Shown here: one piece after another, positions 8,152 to 16,919 of the stretch
How positions within the stretch are numbered: the first letter of the stretch is position 1
How the letters are laid out: each line of letters opens with the position of its first letter
DNA from: Egicoccus halophilus
GTDB lineage: Bacteria > Actinomycetota > Nitriliruptoria > Nitriliruptorales > Nitriliruptoraceae
Direction: 5' to 3'
Length of the DNA: 64,000 bases
NCBI RefSeq assembly: GCF_004300825.1
Contig: NZ_CP036250.1
Span: forward strand, 3,297,001-3,361,000
Program-made: the position numbers and the translations under genes
The notes under the pieces: model-generated
Told to the model about the DNA's origin: nothing
Databases searched by the model: none
The model's input: the letters and a program-made list of their open reading frames with translations, nothing else

Positions 8152-8471
8152 GCCGAGCGCACCCGCCACGTGCCCCGGGCGCGAGGAACCGGCCGGCGGA
8201 CCACGCAGCGTCCCGTCGGCGGCCGGTGACCAGTCCGGCACACGCCGAGCGCACCGGCCACGTGCCCCGGGCCCGAGGAACCGGCCGGCGGACCACGCAG
8301 CGTCCCGTCCGCGGCCGGTGACCAGTCCGGCACACGCCGAGCGCACCGGCCACGTGCCCCGGGCCCGAGGAACCGGCCGGCGGACCACGCAGCGTCCCGT
8401 CGGCGGCCGGTGACCAGTCCGGCACACGCCGAGCGCACCGGCCACGTGCCCCGGGCCCGAGGAACCGGCCG
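8152..8471. repeat. Tandem array of a 92-bp unit, 3.5 copies
   Basis: Units begin at 8152, 8244, 8336 and 8428 (the last broken off at about 8471). Each starts GCCGAGCGCACCGGCCACGT and ends GGCCGGTGACCAGTCCGGCA CAC. Copies are nearly identical, differing at one or two bases (C/G at the CCGTCGGCGG / CCGTCCGCGG position and near the edge of copy 1). The array fills the gap between the acetyltransferase and dgt and abuts the dgt stop. Inverted segments CCGGCC/GGCCGG inside each unit could form hairpins. Copies are contiguous with no spacers, so it is not CRISPR. Confidence 0.9.
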
Positions 8472-8475
8472 CGAC

Positions 8476-9492
8476 CTAGTAGAGCCCGGCGGGTCGGAAG
8501 TGGGTGTCGTGCAGGGTCATCGCGTACTTGTCGCTCATGCCCGCGACGTAGTCGACCGCTGCCTGGACGTCGCTGACGGCGGGGACCCGGTAGGACTCGG
8601 GGATGTCGTCGGGGCGCTGGGCGAACCAGTCGACGAGATCCCGGATGACCCGGACGGCGCGCTCCGAGTGGCGCTGCGCCTGTGGGCGCAGGTAGACGTG
8701 GTCGAACATCCAACGGCGCAGCGCCGTCATGGCGGCCAGCTCGTCGGGGCGCATGGTGACCTCGCCGGCCTCGACCGAGGCGGACACGACCATGTCGACC
8801 ATGCACTCGATCCAGTCCCGACCGGGCTCCCCGAAGCGCGCCCGGTGGTCGGCGGGGATGTCCTGGACGGTGATCACCCCGGCACGCAGGGCGTCCTCGG
8901 CGTCGTGGGCGAGGTAGGCGATGCGGTCGGCGAAGCGGCACACGAGACCCTCCGCGGTGGCCGGCGGTGGGTCGTTCTTCCACGACGACTGCCGGATCCC
9001 GTCGCGGACCTCCCAGGTGAGGTTGAGCGGCTCGAGCACCTCGACCACCCGCACGCCATGGATGGCGTGCTGCCACTCCCCCTCGACGTAGGGGGTGAGC
9101 GCCGTCTCGCCGGTGTGCCCGAACGGGGCGTGGCCGATGTCGTGTCCGAGGCAGATCGCCTCGGTCAGGGCCTCGTTGAGCGCGAGGGTGGCGGCGATGG
9201 CGCGGCCGACCTGGGCGACGGCCAGGGTGTGGGTCAGCCGGGTCACGTAGTGGTCGCCGTCGGGGTTGAGGAACACCTGCGTCTTGTGCTTGAGGCGACG
9301 GAACGCCTTGCTGTGCAGGATCCGGTCGCGGTCGCGTTCGAAGGCGGTCCGGTACGCGTCCTCGGGCTCGTCGCGGTCGCGTCCGCGGGTGTCGGCCGCC
9401 CGCGTGGCGAGCGGCGAGAGGTGCTCGCGCTCCTCGGCCTCGCGCACCGCCCGGGTCCGGTGGCGCAGCAGCGAGTGGTTGACGGCCGACAT
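8476..9492 (-). CDS. dgt: Deoxyguanosinetriphosphate triphosphohydrolase-like HD protein
   Basis: 338-residue HD-domain dNTPase that removes triphosphate from deoxynucleotides. HD metal ligands are visible as His88 (RLTHTL), His117-Asp118 (GHDIGHAPFGHTGE) and the later ADRIAYLAHDAED segment; RILHSKAFRRLKHKTQVF is the family N-terminal signature. GAGGACGAGGT precedes the ATG at 9492. Its stop codon directly touches the 92-bp repeat array. In most actinobacteria this gene lies near dnaG; no such neighbour is present here. Confidence 0.94.
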   Translation of the reverse strand: MSAVNHSLLRHRTRAVREAEEREHLSPLATRAADTRGRDRDEPEDAYRTAFERDRDRILHSKAFRRLKHKTQVFLNPDGDHYVTRLTHTLAVAQVGRAIAATLALNEALTEAICLGHDIGHAPFGHTGETALTPYVEGEWQHAIHGVRVVEVLEPLNLTWEVRDGIRQSSWKNDPPPATAEGLVCRFADRIAYLAHDAEDALRAGVITVQDIPADHRARFGEPGRDWIECMVDMVVSASVEAGEVTMRPDELAAMTALRRWMFDHVYLRPQAQRHSERAVRVIRDLVDWFAQRPDDIPESYRVPAVSDVQAAVDYVAGMSDKYAMTLHDTHFRPAGLY

Positions 9493-9601
9493 CTACCTCG
9501 TCCTCGACGGCGGGCCGCGACCTTAGGCGGTCGGACCCGGCCCGAACTCCGCGGGTCAGGCGCGCTGGGAAGGGACGCGTCGGGATCAGCGTCCCCCGAC
9601 A

Positions 9602-10000
9602 TCAGCGTCCCCCGACCGCGTCGAGGGAACGACGGTCCAGCGCGATGCCGAGGTCGGCGCACGCGTCGTGGCTGGCTTCGAGACCGGCGAGGAACTCGGT
9701 CGTGGACGGTTGCGAGGTCCCGGCCATCCCCGCTCGCCGGACGACCGTCGCGAGTTCGGGAGTGGGGGTGCCGTCGGGGTCGCCGCCGGCGGCGACGACG
9801 AGGTGGCTGGCCAGGACCCGGTACGCCTGGACGTCCGGTCCGCTCACCTCGCCGACCGGCACCTCGAGGTCGGCCAGCTCGTCGACGACCCGCTGCACCT
9901 CGGCGCACAGGGTGCCGTCGGCCGACGGATCCGTGCCGCCGCAGGCGAGCACCAGCGCTCCCACGGCCGTGACCGTGACGACCACGCGGGCTCTCGACAC
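9602..10000 (-). CDS. Putative lipoprotein, function unknown
   Basis: 132 residues with a lipoprotein signal (Arg-rich start, hydrophobic VVVTVTAVGALVLAC; lipid Cys at residue 20) followed by an exported domain of mostly helical character with two further Cys that could form a disulfide. No family recognised. An in-frame TAG lies just upstream, so the GTG at 10000 is the first possible start although GGGGAGG is only 1 nt away. A TAGGAT box at 10028-10033 could be its -10. The end of the gene carries a 16-bp tandem duplication (9585-9616) that repeats the stop codon. Confidence 0.7.
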   Translation of the reverse strand: MSRARVVVTVTAVGALVLACGGTDPSADGTLCAEVQRVVDELADLEVPVGEVSGPDVQAYRVLASHLVVAAGGDPDGTPTPELATVVRRAGMAGTSQPSTTEFLAGLEASHDACADLGIALDRRSLDAVGGR

Positions 10001-10090
10001 GCCTCCCCGATGTCCGGCACCGCCGTCATCCTACGAGCGCGGACGCCTGCGGCGTCGTGACGACGCGGGGCCCGCGAGCCCGCGTGCCGG

Positions 10091-10711
10091 TCAGCCGGCG
10101 CCGAGGACGGCGCGTCGCAGTCGGTCGGCAGCGGTGTGGTCGGGGCGGGCGCCGGCCAGCACGTCGGCGTAGAGCAGCGACTCGCCGACGCGGACGTAGA
10201 GGTAGGCGGTCTCGCGCGGTGCCTCGGGCAGGGTGAGTTCGCCCTGCTGGGCCGCCTCGCGCAGCAGGTCGGTCCAGGCGTCGACCATCCGTTCGTGCAC
10301 GCGCCCCGCCGTGGTCACCAGCACCGGCAGCGCGATGCCGGGCTGGCTGGTGAGGAACCGCTGCAGCGGTGCGAAGCCGGCGACTCGGGCCTCGAACTCG
10401 CGGGAGATGGCCAGCAGCCGCTCGACCCCGGTGAGCCCGCACCGGTCCACCTCGGTGACGACGGCCCGCAAGGTGCGGATGGCGAGGTCGTGCAGGACGT
10501 CGCCCAGCAGCTGGTCACGGCTGCCGACCACGCGGTACAGGGTGGCGCGGCCGACCGCGAGGTCGGCTTGCAGCCGAGTCATGACGAGATCACCGGTGCG
10601 CAGGAAGCGCCGACGGGCCGCCACGAGGGCCTCGTCGTGGGTCAGCACCCGCCGCCGCGACGGCGAACCACGGCCGGCCTCGCCGTCGCCGGGCGCCGGT
10701 GGGCCGCTCAC
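10091..10711 (-). CDS. TetR-family regulator (QsdR-like C-terminal domain)
   Basis: 206-residue repressor-type protein. N-terminal helix-turn-helix at ~25-65 (MTRLQADLAVGRATLYRVVGSRDQLL), then an all-helical ligand domain resembling the QsdR-type TetR C-terminus. It starts at the GTG at 10711, 16 nt after the stop of the second ABC-2 permease, so it is the last gene of the ABC exporter operon and probably controls it. The inducer is unknown. Confidence 0.88.
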   Translation of the reverse strand: MSGPPAPGDGEAGRGSPSRRRVLTHDEALVAARRRFLRTGDLVMTRLQADLAVGRATLYRVVGSRDQLLGDVLHDLAIRTLRAVVTEVDRCGLTGVERLLAISREFEARVAGFAPLQRFLTSQPGIALPVLVTTAGRVHERMVDAWTDLLREAAQQGELTLPEAPRETAYLYVRVGESLLYADVLAGARPDHTAADRLRRAVLGAG

Positions 10712-10727
10712 CTCGACGGTCCGGCCA

Positions 10728-11561
10728 TCAGCTCACCAGCAAGGCGGCGAAGCGCCGCGTCGCCAGCCGCAGGCCCACGAGGCCGAGCACGACGAACACG
10801 GCCGCGTGTCCGAGCAGGGCCCAGCCGAGGTCGCCGAGCATCAGCCCCCGGACCAGCGCGACGCCGTGGGTCAGCGGGGACAGGAACACGATCGGCTGGA
10901 GCGCCGCCGGGTAGACCTCGATCGGATAGAAGGTGGCGGAGAACAGGAACAGCGGCAGCAGGGCCATGGTGACCAGGTCGAAGTCCTGCCAGCTCTTGAG
11001 GTAGGTGGTGACGAGCAGCCCGATACCGGCGAACCCGAAGCCGATCAGCACCGACGCCGGCAGGGCCAGCAACGCCCACGGGGAGACCACCAGTCCGGTC
11101 ACCCAGGCGACGAGCAGGAACCCGAGCGCGTAGACCCCGCCGCGCATCAGTGCCCAGGTCAGCTCCCCCACCGCGATGTCGCGCGGCTGCATCGGCGTGA
11201 CCAGCATCGCGTCGTAGAGCTTGCCCCACTTGAGCTTGGCGAAGACGTTGAACGTGGATTCGAGCACGGCGCCGTTCATCGAGGAGGCGGCGAGCAGGGC
11301 GGGGGCCACGAACACGCCGTAGGGCACCTCGCCGATCCCGGCGACTTCGACGCTGCCGACGAGCCCACCGATGCCGACCCCGACGGCGAACAGGTAGAAG
11401 ACGGGTTCGACGAGCCCGCTGACGAACACGAGCCACGCCTGGCGGTAGGCGAGCAGGTTGCGTTCGACCAGCCGCGCCCCCCGGCCGAGCAGGACCGGCG
11501 GCGTGGTCCGCAACGGCAGCGCCTGCGACCGCCCGGAGGTGGCGGGTGCGTCGAGGCTCAT
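10728..11561 (-). CDS. ABC-2 type transporter permease
   Basis: 277-residue integral membrane subunit with about six TM helices from ~residue 40 onward (LVFVSGLVEPVFYLFAVGVGIGG, then further hydrophobic segments to the C-terminus) and the ABC-2/NodJ-like stretch FNVFAKLKWGKLYDAMLVTP. The ATG at 11561 overlaps the upstream permease stop (ATGA). Together with the next gene and the ATPase it forms an exporter of the drug/polysaccharide/lipid type; the cargo is unknown. Confidence 0.9.
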   Translation of the reverse strand: MSLDAPATSGRSQALPLRTTPPVLLGRGARLVERNLLAYRQAWLVFVSGLVEPVFYLFAVGVGIGGLVGSVEVAGIGEVPYGVFVAPALLAASSMNGAVLESTFNVFAKLKWGKLYDAMLVTPMQPRDIAVGELTWALMRGGVYALGFLLVAWVTGLVVSPWALLALPASVLIGFGFAGIGLLVTTYLKSWQDFDLVTMALLPLFLFSATFYPIEVYPAALQPIVFLSPLTHGVALVRGLMLGDLGWALLGHAAVFVVLGLVGLRLATRRFAALLVS

Positions 11562-12334
11562 CGGTGCAACCTCCGGCCGAAGCTCCACACGCTCAGGACG
11601 ACACCGAGGGCGAGGAAGCCGACGACCACCGCGACGTGGACGCCCCACGGCCCGGTCGGTGTGGTACCGAGCGAGAGCGCCCGGGCGAGCTCGACGCCGT
11701 GCCACAGCGGGACGAGCCACACGAACCGTTCGATCGCGTCGGGCAGCTGCGAGACGGGGAAGAACGTGCCGGCGAACAGGAACAGCGGCATCACGAAGAA
11801 GCGTTGGATGGCCGCCAGCCCCTGGTCGGTCTTCATCTGCGCGGTCACGGCGCTGATCCAGGCACAGAACCCCGCTGCGGTGACGACCGCCGGCGCAATC
11901 GCGAGCAGGCCCCGGCCGAGGTGCATGGCACCGAACGCGGTGGCGACCACGACGTAGACGAGCGCGGCGACGCTTGCCCGCACGACGGCCCACAGCAGGT
12001 TTCCGAGCGTGAGGTCCGCCGGCCGGACCGGGGTGTTGAGCGCCGCCTGGTAGGTCTTCTCCCACTTGATGCCCGCGATGACCGGGAACGAGCCGTCGCC
12101 GGCGCCATTCTGCATGGCGGCGGCCGCGAGCAGGCCGGGGGCGAGCCAGGTGAGGTAGTCGACGCCACCCAGGGTCTGCGTGGCGGAGGCGTCGACGAGG
12201 CTGCCGAGCCCCAGCCCCATGGCGCTGAGGAACAGCACGGGCGTGACGAGGGTGGAGAAGGTCGTGCCTCGCCAGGTGTGGCGGTACTGGCGGGCATGGC
12301 CCTCGACGACGCGGAGGGTGACGGCGCGCGCCAT
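11558..12334 (-). CDS. ABC-2 type transporter permease
   Basis: 258 residues, paralogous to the following permease: both keep an F/G..KW.K.Y.A.L.TP motif in the cytosolic loop (GIKWEKTYQAALNTPVRP here), so the exporter is probably a heterodimer of two half-membrane subunits. About six TM helices. Starts at the ATG at 12334, overlapping the ATPase stop (TGATG). No signal peptide. Confidence 0.9.
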   Translation of the reverse strand: MARAVTLRVVEGHARQYRHTWRGTTFSTLVTPVLFLSAMGLGLGSLVDASATQTLGGVDYLTWLAPGLLAAAAMQNGAGDGSFPVIAGIKWEKTYQAALNTPVRPADLTLGNLLWAVVRASVAALVYVVVATAFGAMHLGRGLLAIAPAVVTAAGFCAWISAVTAQMKTDQGLAAIQRFFVMPLFLFAGTFFPVSQLPDAIERFVWLVPLWHGVELARALSLGTTPTGPWGVHVAVVVGFLALGVVLSVWSFGRRLHR

Positions 12335-13299
12335 CAGTCGACCAGCCGGCGGCCGGTGAGGTGCAGGAACACGTCCTCGAGGGTGCTGCGCCGGCTGACG
12401 GTGCCTGCCGGTGACAGCCCGCGGCCGTACACCTCGGCGAGCGTGGCGTCCGCGTCGTCGGTGGACAACAGCACCCGGTCGGGCAGGACCTCGATGCGCT
12501 CGGCGAGCCCGTCGAGGTGCTCCAGCGCCGCCTCCTGCGCACCGACGGCGAAGCGCAGCTCGACCACCTCGCGGGAGGTGTGGGTCGCGATGAGCTCGCG
12601 AGGCGAGCCCTCGGCGACGATGCGACCGCCGTCCATGACGACCAGCCGGTCGCACAGCTGCTCGGCCTCGTCCATGTAGTGGGTCGTGAGGATGAGGGTG
12701 ACCCCGCGCTGCTTGAGCCGGTACAACCGGTCCCACAGCACGTGCCGTGCCTGTGGGTCGAGCCCGGTGGTCGGCTCGTCGAGCAGGACCAGCTCCGGGT
12801 CGTTGATGAGCGAGCGGGCGATCACGAGTCGTCGTTTCATGCCACCCGAGAGCGCGTCGACCTTCGCGTCGCGCCGGTCGGCGAGCTGGACGAAGTCGAG
12901 CAGCTCGGCGATCCGCTCTCGCAACAGCTTGCGGGGCAGGTCGAAGTAGCGCCCGTAGATGAGCAGGTTCTCGTACAGCGACAGTTCCTGGTCGAGCGCG
13001 TCCTCCTGCGGCACGACGCCCAGCCGGGCCCGGATCTGGGGTCCGTGCGTGGCCGGGTCCATGTCGAGGACGCGCAGCGTCCCCTCGGTCGCCGGCGAGA
13101 CGGCACCGATCATGCGCATGGTGGAGGACTTGCCGGCGCCGTTCGGCCCGAGGAAGCCGAACGCCTCACCGCGCGGCACCTCGACGTCGATGCCGCGGAC
13201 GGCGGTGAAGTCGCCGAAGGACTTCACCAGGCCACGGGCGAGCACCATCGGGGAGGTGTCGGTGCGTTGCGGGGTGGGAGCAGGGGCGGAGGTGGTCAT
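12334..13299 (-). CDS. ABC transporter ATP-binding protein (DrrA/CcmA type)
   Basis: 321-residue ATPase driving the two downstream permeases. Walker A GPNGAGKS at 51-58, signature LSGGMKRR near 150, Walker B LVLLDEPTTGLDP near 170, H-loop LTTHYMDEAEQLCD, and an extra C-terminal ~80 residues as in DrrA-like exporters. The ATG at 13299 has no ribosome site; TACCGT (13307-13312) lies 7 nt upstream, pointing to a leaderless transcript. First gene of the four-gene operon ATPase-permease-permease-TetR. Confidence 0.95.
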   Translation of the reverse strand: MTTSAPAPTPQRTDTSPMVLARGLVKSFGDFTAVRGIDVEVPRGEAFGFLGPNGAGKSSTMRMIGAVSPATEGTLRVLDMDPATHGPQIRARLGVVPQEDALDQELSLYENLLIYGRYFDLPRKLLRERIAELLDFVQLADRRDAKVDALSGGMKRRLVIARSLINDPELVLLDEPTTGLDPQARHVLWDRLYRLKQRGVTLILTTHYMDEAEQLCDRLVVMDGGRIVAEGSPRELIATHTSREVVELRFAVGAQEAALEHLDGLAERIEVLPDRVLLSTDDADATLAEVYGRGLSPAGTVSRRSTLEDVFLHLTGRRLVD

Positions 13300-13491
13300 G
13301 CCGCGGACGGTACTGCCCCGGATGCGAGCGTCGGATCGCCGCGGCGCCCAGCGCGCCGCGGCGACGTCCCACGCCCGACACGGCGCGCGTCGAGCGCGTG
13401 GACGCGCGCGGGACGCCAACGTCGTGTGGTGGCCAGTCGCCTTCGGGTGGCGCCGAGCCCGGCCTCGGTTTCCCACAGGCTGGCCCGGATC

Positions 13492-13506
13492 CGATCGGAC
13501 CGATCG
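13492..13506. promoter_or_regulatory. Perfect 15-bp palindrome upstream of the DUF222-HNH gene
   Basis: CGATCGG-A-CCGATCG, seven-base arms around one base, 24 nt before the ATG at 13531. Its position in the promoter zone between two divergent genes suggests an operator, but no regulator can be assigned. Confidence 0.45.
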
Positions 13507-13530
13507 CTCGGGGGCGCCGATACTGCAGCC

Positions 13531-15006
13531 ATGAACGCCACCACGTCTGCGCCGCGGCCGACCGTTCCGACGACGGTCGGCGCGCCGACGTCGACGACGG
13601 GCGTGGCCGGGGTGGACCTGCCTGTCCTCGACGAACTGCCGGCGCTCGGAGCGATGCTGGAGGCGTTGCGGCAGGTCGATCGACTGGTCGCGTCGGTCCT
13701 CGACACGCTGATCCTGCTGCAGGACACCGGTGCGACCGAGGCGGTGACCGGGGTGCCGCTCGAGCAGTGGTTGCTGATCGTGGGCCGGCGGACCAGCACC
13801 GAACGGCGGGCCCTGTTCGCGGCGGCGGACGTGCTGCGGCGGCTGCCGGCGTTGAAGGACGCGTTCGACGCCGGGCGGGTGTCGTGGCCGCAGCTGCAGG
13901 TACTGGTCGGCGAGGTGGGCCGGCTGCCGCGCCGGCTGGACGTCGCGTTGGACGCGGCGGTGGACCGGCTGGTCGACCGCTGCGAGGGGGCGGACCCGGA
14001 GGCGATGGCCGGCCTGGCCCGCTGGCTGGTGCGCGACCTGACCGCACGTCATCCCGATCCCGACGAGGACCGTGGGCCCGAGGTGCCCGACGAGTCGCTG
14101 GTCTTGCAGCCGCGGCTCGACGGCACGGGCGGCCGCTTCTTCGGCGAGGCGAACGGCACCAACTTTGCGCTGCTGGCCGCCGCGACCGACCCGGGTCCGG
14201 CCGGTCCGGGGGCACGCGACGGGTTCGGCCGGGCGGGCGACCCGCAGCGGGTGCGCGAGCAGGCCCGGGATCGTGGCCGACGGCGGCTGCAGCGGCTGGT
14301 CGACGTCCTGGAACACGCGGCCGCCCACCCCGCCGGAGACGCGACCGGCGACGCTGCGGTCGGTGGCGGGCGGGTGCCGGTGCGGCTGGTGGCCAGACTC
14401 TCGCTCGAGCAGCTGTGCGACGGGCGGCTGTCGGCGGAGCTGCTGACCCGGCTTACCGGCGGGCGGCTCCGCCTCGACCATGCCGCGACGACCCGCCTGC
14501 TCGAGGAGCGTCCCGGCCTGCTGCGGACGGTGGTCGTGGACGACGCCGGCGCGGTCGTCGGGGTCGGTCGCCGCAGCCGCTGCGCGCCCGCATGGCTCGC
14601 CGACGCGCTGCTCGCCGTCCACGACACCTGTACCGAACCCGGCTGCGACGTGTCGGTGACGGCGTGCGATCTCGACCATGCCGTGCCCTGGCAGCCGGCC
14701 GGCCGCGAGCGGCCGGGCGGCACGACCGATGTCGCCAACGTCGGCCCGCTGTGTCGGACCGCGAACCGCACCAAGGAACGCGACGGCTGGACCGCGACCG
14801 GCCGGGCCGACGGCACCCGCACCTGGCATCACCCCCGCACCGGCCTCACCGTCGACACCCTTCCCGCCACCTGGCGCCTGCCAACCGCCGACCTGCCGGA
14901 CCCGGACCCGCCGACCGGCACGGACCCGCCGACCGGGACCGGCCCGCCGCACGACGCCCGACCGGCCGTGCCGCTCGACCAGCACGGCAGGCCCCTGCCC
15001 TTCTGA
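13531..15006 (+). CDS. DUF222 and HNH endonuclease domain protein (13E12 repeat-family type)
   Basis: 491 residues. An N-terminal DUF222 region (about 30-330; conserved stretches LLEQ..LLIVGRRTSTERR-like and GRVSWPQLQVL) is followed by a C-terminal HNH domain starting near Cys367 (CTEPGCD), with His383 in CDLDH, Asn in DVANVGPLC, and CRTANRTK where relatives usually have a His pair. The tail carries a short PDPPTGT repeat. The family is abundant and often multicopy in actinobacteria; its role is unsettled. No ribosome site precedes the ATG. A palindrome lies 24 nt upstream and a strong hairpin follows. Confidence 0.9.
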   Translation: MNATTSAPRPTVPTTVGAPTSTTGVAGVDLPVLDELPALGAMLEALRQVDRLVASVLDTLILLQDTGATEAVTGVPLEQWLLIVGRRTSTERRALFAAADVLRRLPALKDAFDAGRVSWPQLQVLVGEVGRLPRRLDVALDAAVDRLVDRCEGADPEAMAGLARWLVRDLTARHPDPDEDRGPEVPDESLVLQPRLDGTGGRFFGEANGTNFALLAAATDPGPAGPGARDGFGRAGDPQRVREQARDRGRRRLQRLVDVLEHAAAHPAGDATGDAAVGGGRVPVRLVARLSLEQLCDGRLSAELLTRLTGGRLRLDHAATTRLLEERPGLLRTVVVDDAGAVVGVGRRSRCAPAWLADALLAVHDTCTEPGCDVSVTACDLDHAVPWQPAGRERPGGTTDVANVGPLCRTANRTKERDGWTATGRADGTRTWHHPRTGLTVDTLPATWRLPTADLPDPDPPTGTDPPTGTGPPHDARPAVPLDQHGRPLPF

Positions 15007-15064
15007 GCTGCGGACCTCGACCACCCGGCGGCCGGTGCGCTCCCACACCGGTCGCACCACGTCA

Positions 15065-15107
15065 CCCACGCCGACACCCCCGCGCCCCAGGGGCCTGTCG
15101 GCGTGGG
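15065..15107. terminator. Bidirectional hairpin between convergent genes
   Basis: Twelve-base arms CCCACGCCGACA and TGTCGGCGTGGG pair perfectly around a 19-nt loop that can itself pair CCCC with GGGG. It lies between the ends of the DUF222-HNH gene and the MaoC gene. There is no T tract, as usual for such GC-rich genomes. No gene is seen in the rest of 15007-15231. Confidence 0.7.
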
Positions 15108-15231
15108 CCTGACGTGCGTGCCCACGTCCTGGCCACAACGTCGGGTCACAACGTCACGTGGACGTGCGGCGCCGCGGTCGAATCGCGGAGGTCGCCGTCC
15201 GGTGAGCCGAGCAGGCGCCCGGCGTTCCTCG

Positions 15232-15735
15232 TCAGACCTGCGGTTCGGGGCGTCCCGGCTGCCCGTCGAACCCGTGCCCGCGCTTGGGCACCAGCACGCT
15301 GCGGACGAACTCGCACACGACCGTGCCGTCCTGCTTGTAGCCGATGGTGCGGACCTTGACCACGCCACGATCCGGCTTGGAGCGCGACTCGCGGACCTCG
15401 AGCACCTCGGTCTCCGAGTAGATCGTGTCACCGTGGAACGTCGGGTTGGCGTGCTTGAGCGACTCGACCTCGAGATTGGCGATCGCCCGGCCCGAGACGT
15501 CGGGCACCGACTGCCCGAGCACGATCGAGTACACCAGGTTGCCGACCACCATCGCCTTGCCGTGCGAGGTCGCGGCGGCGGCGTAGTTGTCGTCGCTGTG
15601 CAGCGGGTGCTGGTTCATCGTGATCGAGCAGAACAGGATGTCCTCCGCCTGCGTGATCGTCTTCCCGGGCCAGTGCTTGTAGACGTCCCCCACCTCGAAG
15701 TCGTCGAGGAAGCGGCCGAAGTCGGCGGTCGGCAT
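15232..15735 (-). CDS. MaoC-family hydratase, probable mesaconyl-CoA hydratase
   Basis: 167-residue single hot-dog domain. The hydratase motif is visible as [17 protein letters not shown] near 45-61, with Asn/His in the catalytic positions, and [20 protein letters not shown] follows. AGGAG lies 7 nt before the ATG. It is divergent from a malyl-CoA lyase gene; single-domain MaoC proteins beside CitE-like lyases occur in actinobacterial ethylmalonyl-CoA and leucine-degradation clusters. Hydration of mesaconyl-CoA to beta-methylmalyl-CoA is therefore the favoured role; another enoyl-CoA substrate is possible. Confidence 0.85.
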   Translation of the reverse strand: MPTADFGRFLDDFEVGDVYKHWPGKTITQAEDILFCSITMNQHPLHSDDNYAAAATSHGKAMVVGNLVYSIVLGQSVPDVSGRAIANLEVESLKHANPTFHGDTIYSETEVLEVRESRSKPDRGVVKVRTIGYKQDGTVVCEFVRSVLVPKRGHGFDGQPGRPEPQV

Positions 15736-15866
15736 GCGGTGCTCCTGGATCGGTCGTGGCGCATCGTCGTCGCCCACGGTCGGCCGCTGCAAACTGCGGC
15801 CGATTTCGGCGCGGGGCCGGCCGGCTCCTAGCGTCGTGGGCGTCGGCCGTCGTCGCGAGGAGCGCC

Positions 15867-16919
15867 ATGCGCAGCCCGAAGGACTTCTTCCGCCCGTTGG
15901 CGATCGGCGCACCCGACCCGGTGCGCGAGATCCCGTTCCGCCCGTCGCGGATGATCCACTTCTTCGACCCGTCGAACCCGAAGATGGTCGCCAAGGTGCC
16001 CGACCTCGCACCCAAGGTCGACATCCTGCTCGGCAACCTCGAGGACGCCGTCGCCGCCGAGCACAAGGAGGCGGCGCGGGCCGGGCTGGTCGAGGTCGGG
16101 CGCAGCTGGGACCCGTCGGGCGGGACCCAGCTGTGGACGCGCGTCAACGCGCTCGACTCGCCCTGGGTGCTCGACGACCTCACCACCCTGGTCGCCGAGA
16201 TCGGTGACCGGCTCGACGTCGTGATGCTGCCCAAGGTCGAAGGTGCCGAGGACATCCACTACGCCGACCGGCTGCTCGCCCAGCTCGAGGCCAGGGCGGG
16301 GCTGCAGCGCCCCCTGCTGCTGCATGCCATCCTCGAGACGGCCCGTGGGGTCGCCAACGTCGAGGAGATCTGCCTCGCCTCGCCCCGGATGCAGGGGCTG
16401 TCGCTCGGGCCGGCGGACCTCGCCGCCGACCGACGCATGAAGACCACCCGGGTCGGCGGCGGCCACCCCGGCTACCTCGTGCGCGAAGATCCGCCCGACG
16501 GCGACGTCGACGCCAGCCGTGCCACCGCCCAGCAGGACCTGTGGCACTACACGGTCGCCCGCATGGTCGACGCCTGTGGCGTGGCCGGCATCCTGCCCTT
16601 CTACGGCCCGTTCGGCGACATCAAGGACACCGTGGCCTGCGAGGACCAGTTCCGCAACGCCTACCTGCTTGGCTGCGTCGGCGCCTGGAGCCTGCACCCG
16701 GTCCAGATCGGCATCGCCAAGCAGGTGTTCTCCCCCGAACCGGCCGAGGTGGCGTGGGCGAAGCGGGTCGTCGAGGCGATGGGGGACGGCACCGGAGCGG
16801 TCATGCTCGACGGCAAGATGCAGGACGACGCCACCTACAAGCAGTGCCAGGTCGTCCTCGACCTGGCCCGGTCCCTGGCCGAACGCGACCCCGACCTCGC
16901 CCGGGAGTACGACCTGTGA
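15867..16919 (+). CDS. mcl: L-malyl-CoA / beta-methylmalyl-CoA lyase
   Basis: 350-residue CitE-superfamily lyase (EC 4.1.3.24) that cleaves beta-methylmalyl-CoA to glyoxylate and propionyl-CoA and makes or splits malyl-CoA. It matches the Chloroflexus-type enzyme along its whole length: [86 protein letters not shown] and [12 protein letters not shown], including the Mg-binding acidic residues. GCGAGGAGCGCC precedes the ATG; in-frame extension upstream is low-complexity and rejected. It overlaps the next gene (GTGA). Confidence 0.95.
   Translation: MRSPKDFFRPLAIGAPDPVREIPFRPSRMIHFFDPSNPKMVAKVPDLAPKVDILLGNLEDAVAAEHKEAARAGLVEVGRSWDPSGGTQLWTRVNALDSPWVLDDLTTLVAEIGDRLDVVMLPKVEGAEDIHYADRLLAQLEARAGLQRPLLLHAILETARGVANVEEICLASPRMQGLSLGPADLAADRRMKTTRVGGGHPGYLVREDPPDGDVDASRATAQQDLWHYTVARMVDACGVAGILPFYGPFGDIKDTVACEDQFRNAYLLGCVGAWSLHPVQIGIAKQVFSPEPAEVAWAKRVVEAMGDGTGAVMLDGKMQDDATYKQCQVVLDLARSLAERDPDLAREYDL

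Noticed and set aside
7690-8445. Open frames running through the 92-bp repeats
   Set aside because: Open only because of GC content and a period not divisible by three; the repeated peptide changes frame from unit to unit and has no start signal.
8152-8471. Tandem repeat array considered as CRISPR
   Set aside because: Units are contiguous at 92 bp with no unique spacers, and no cas gene is present.
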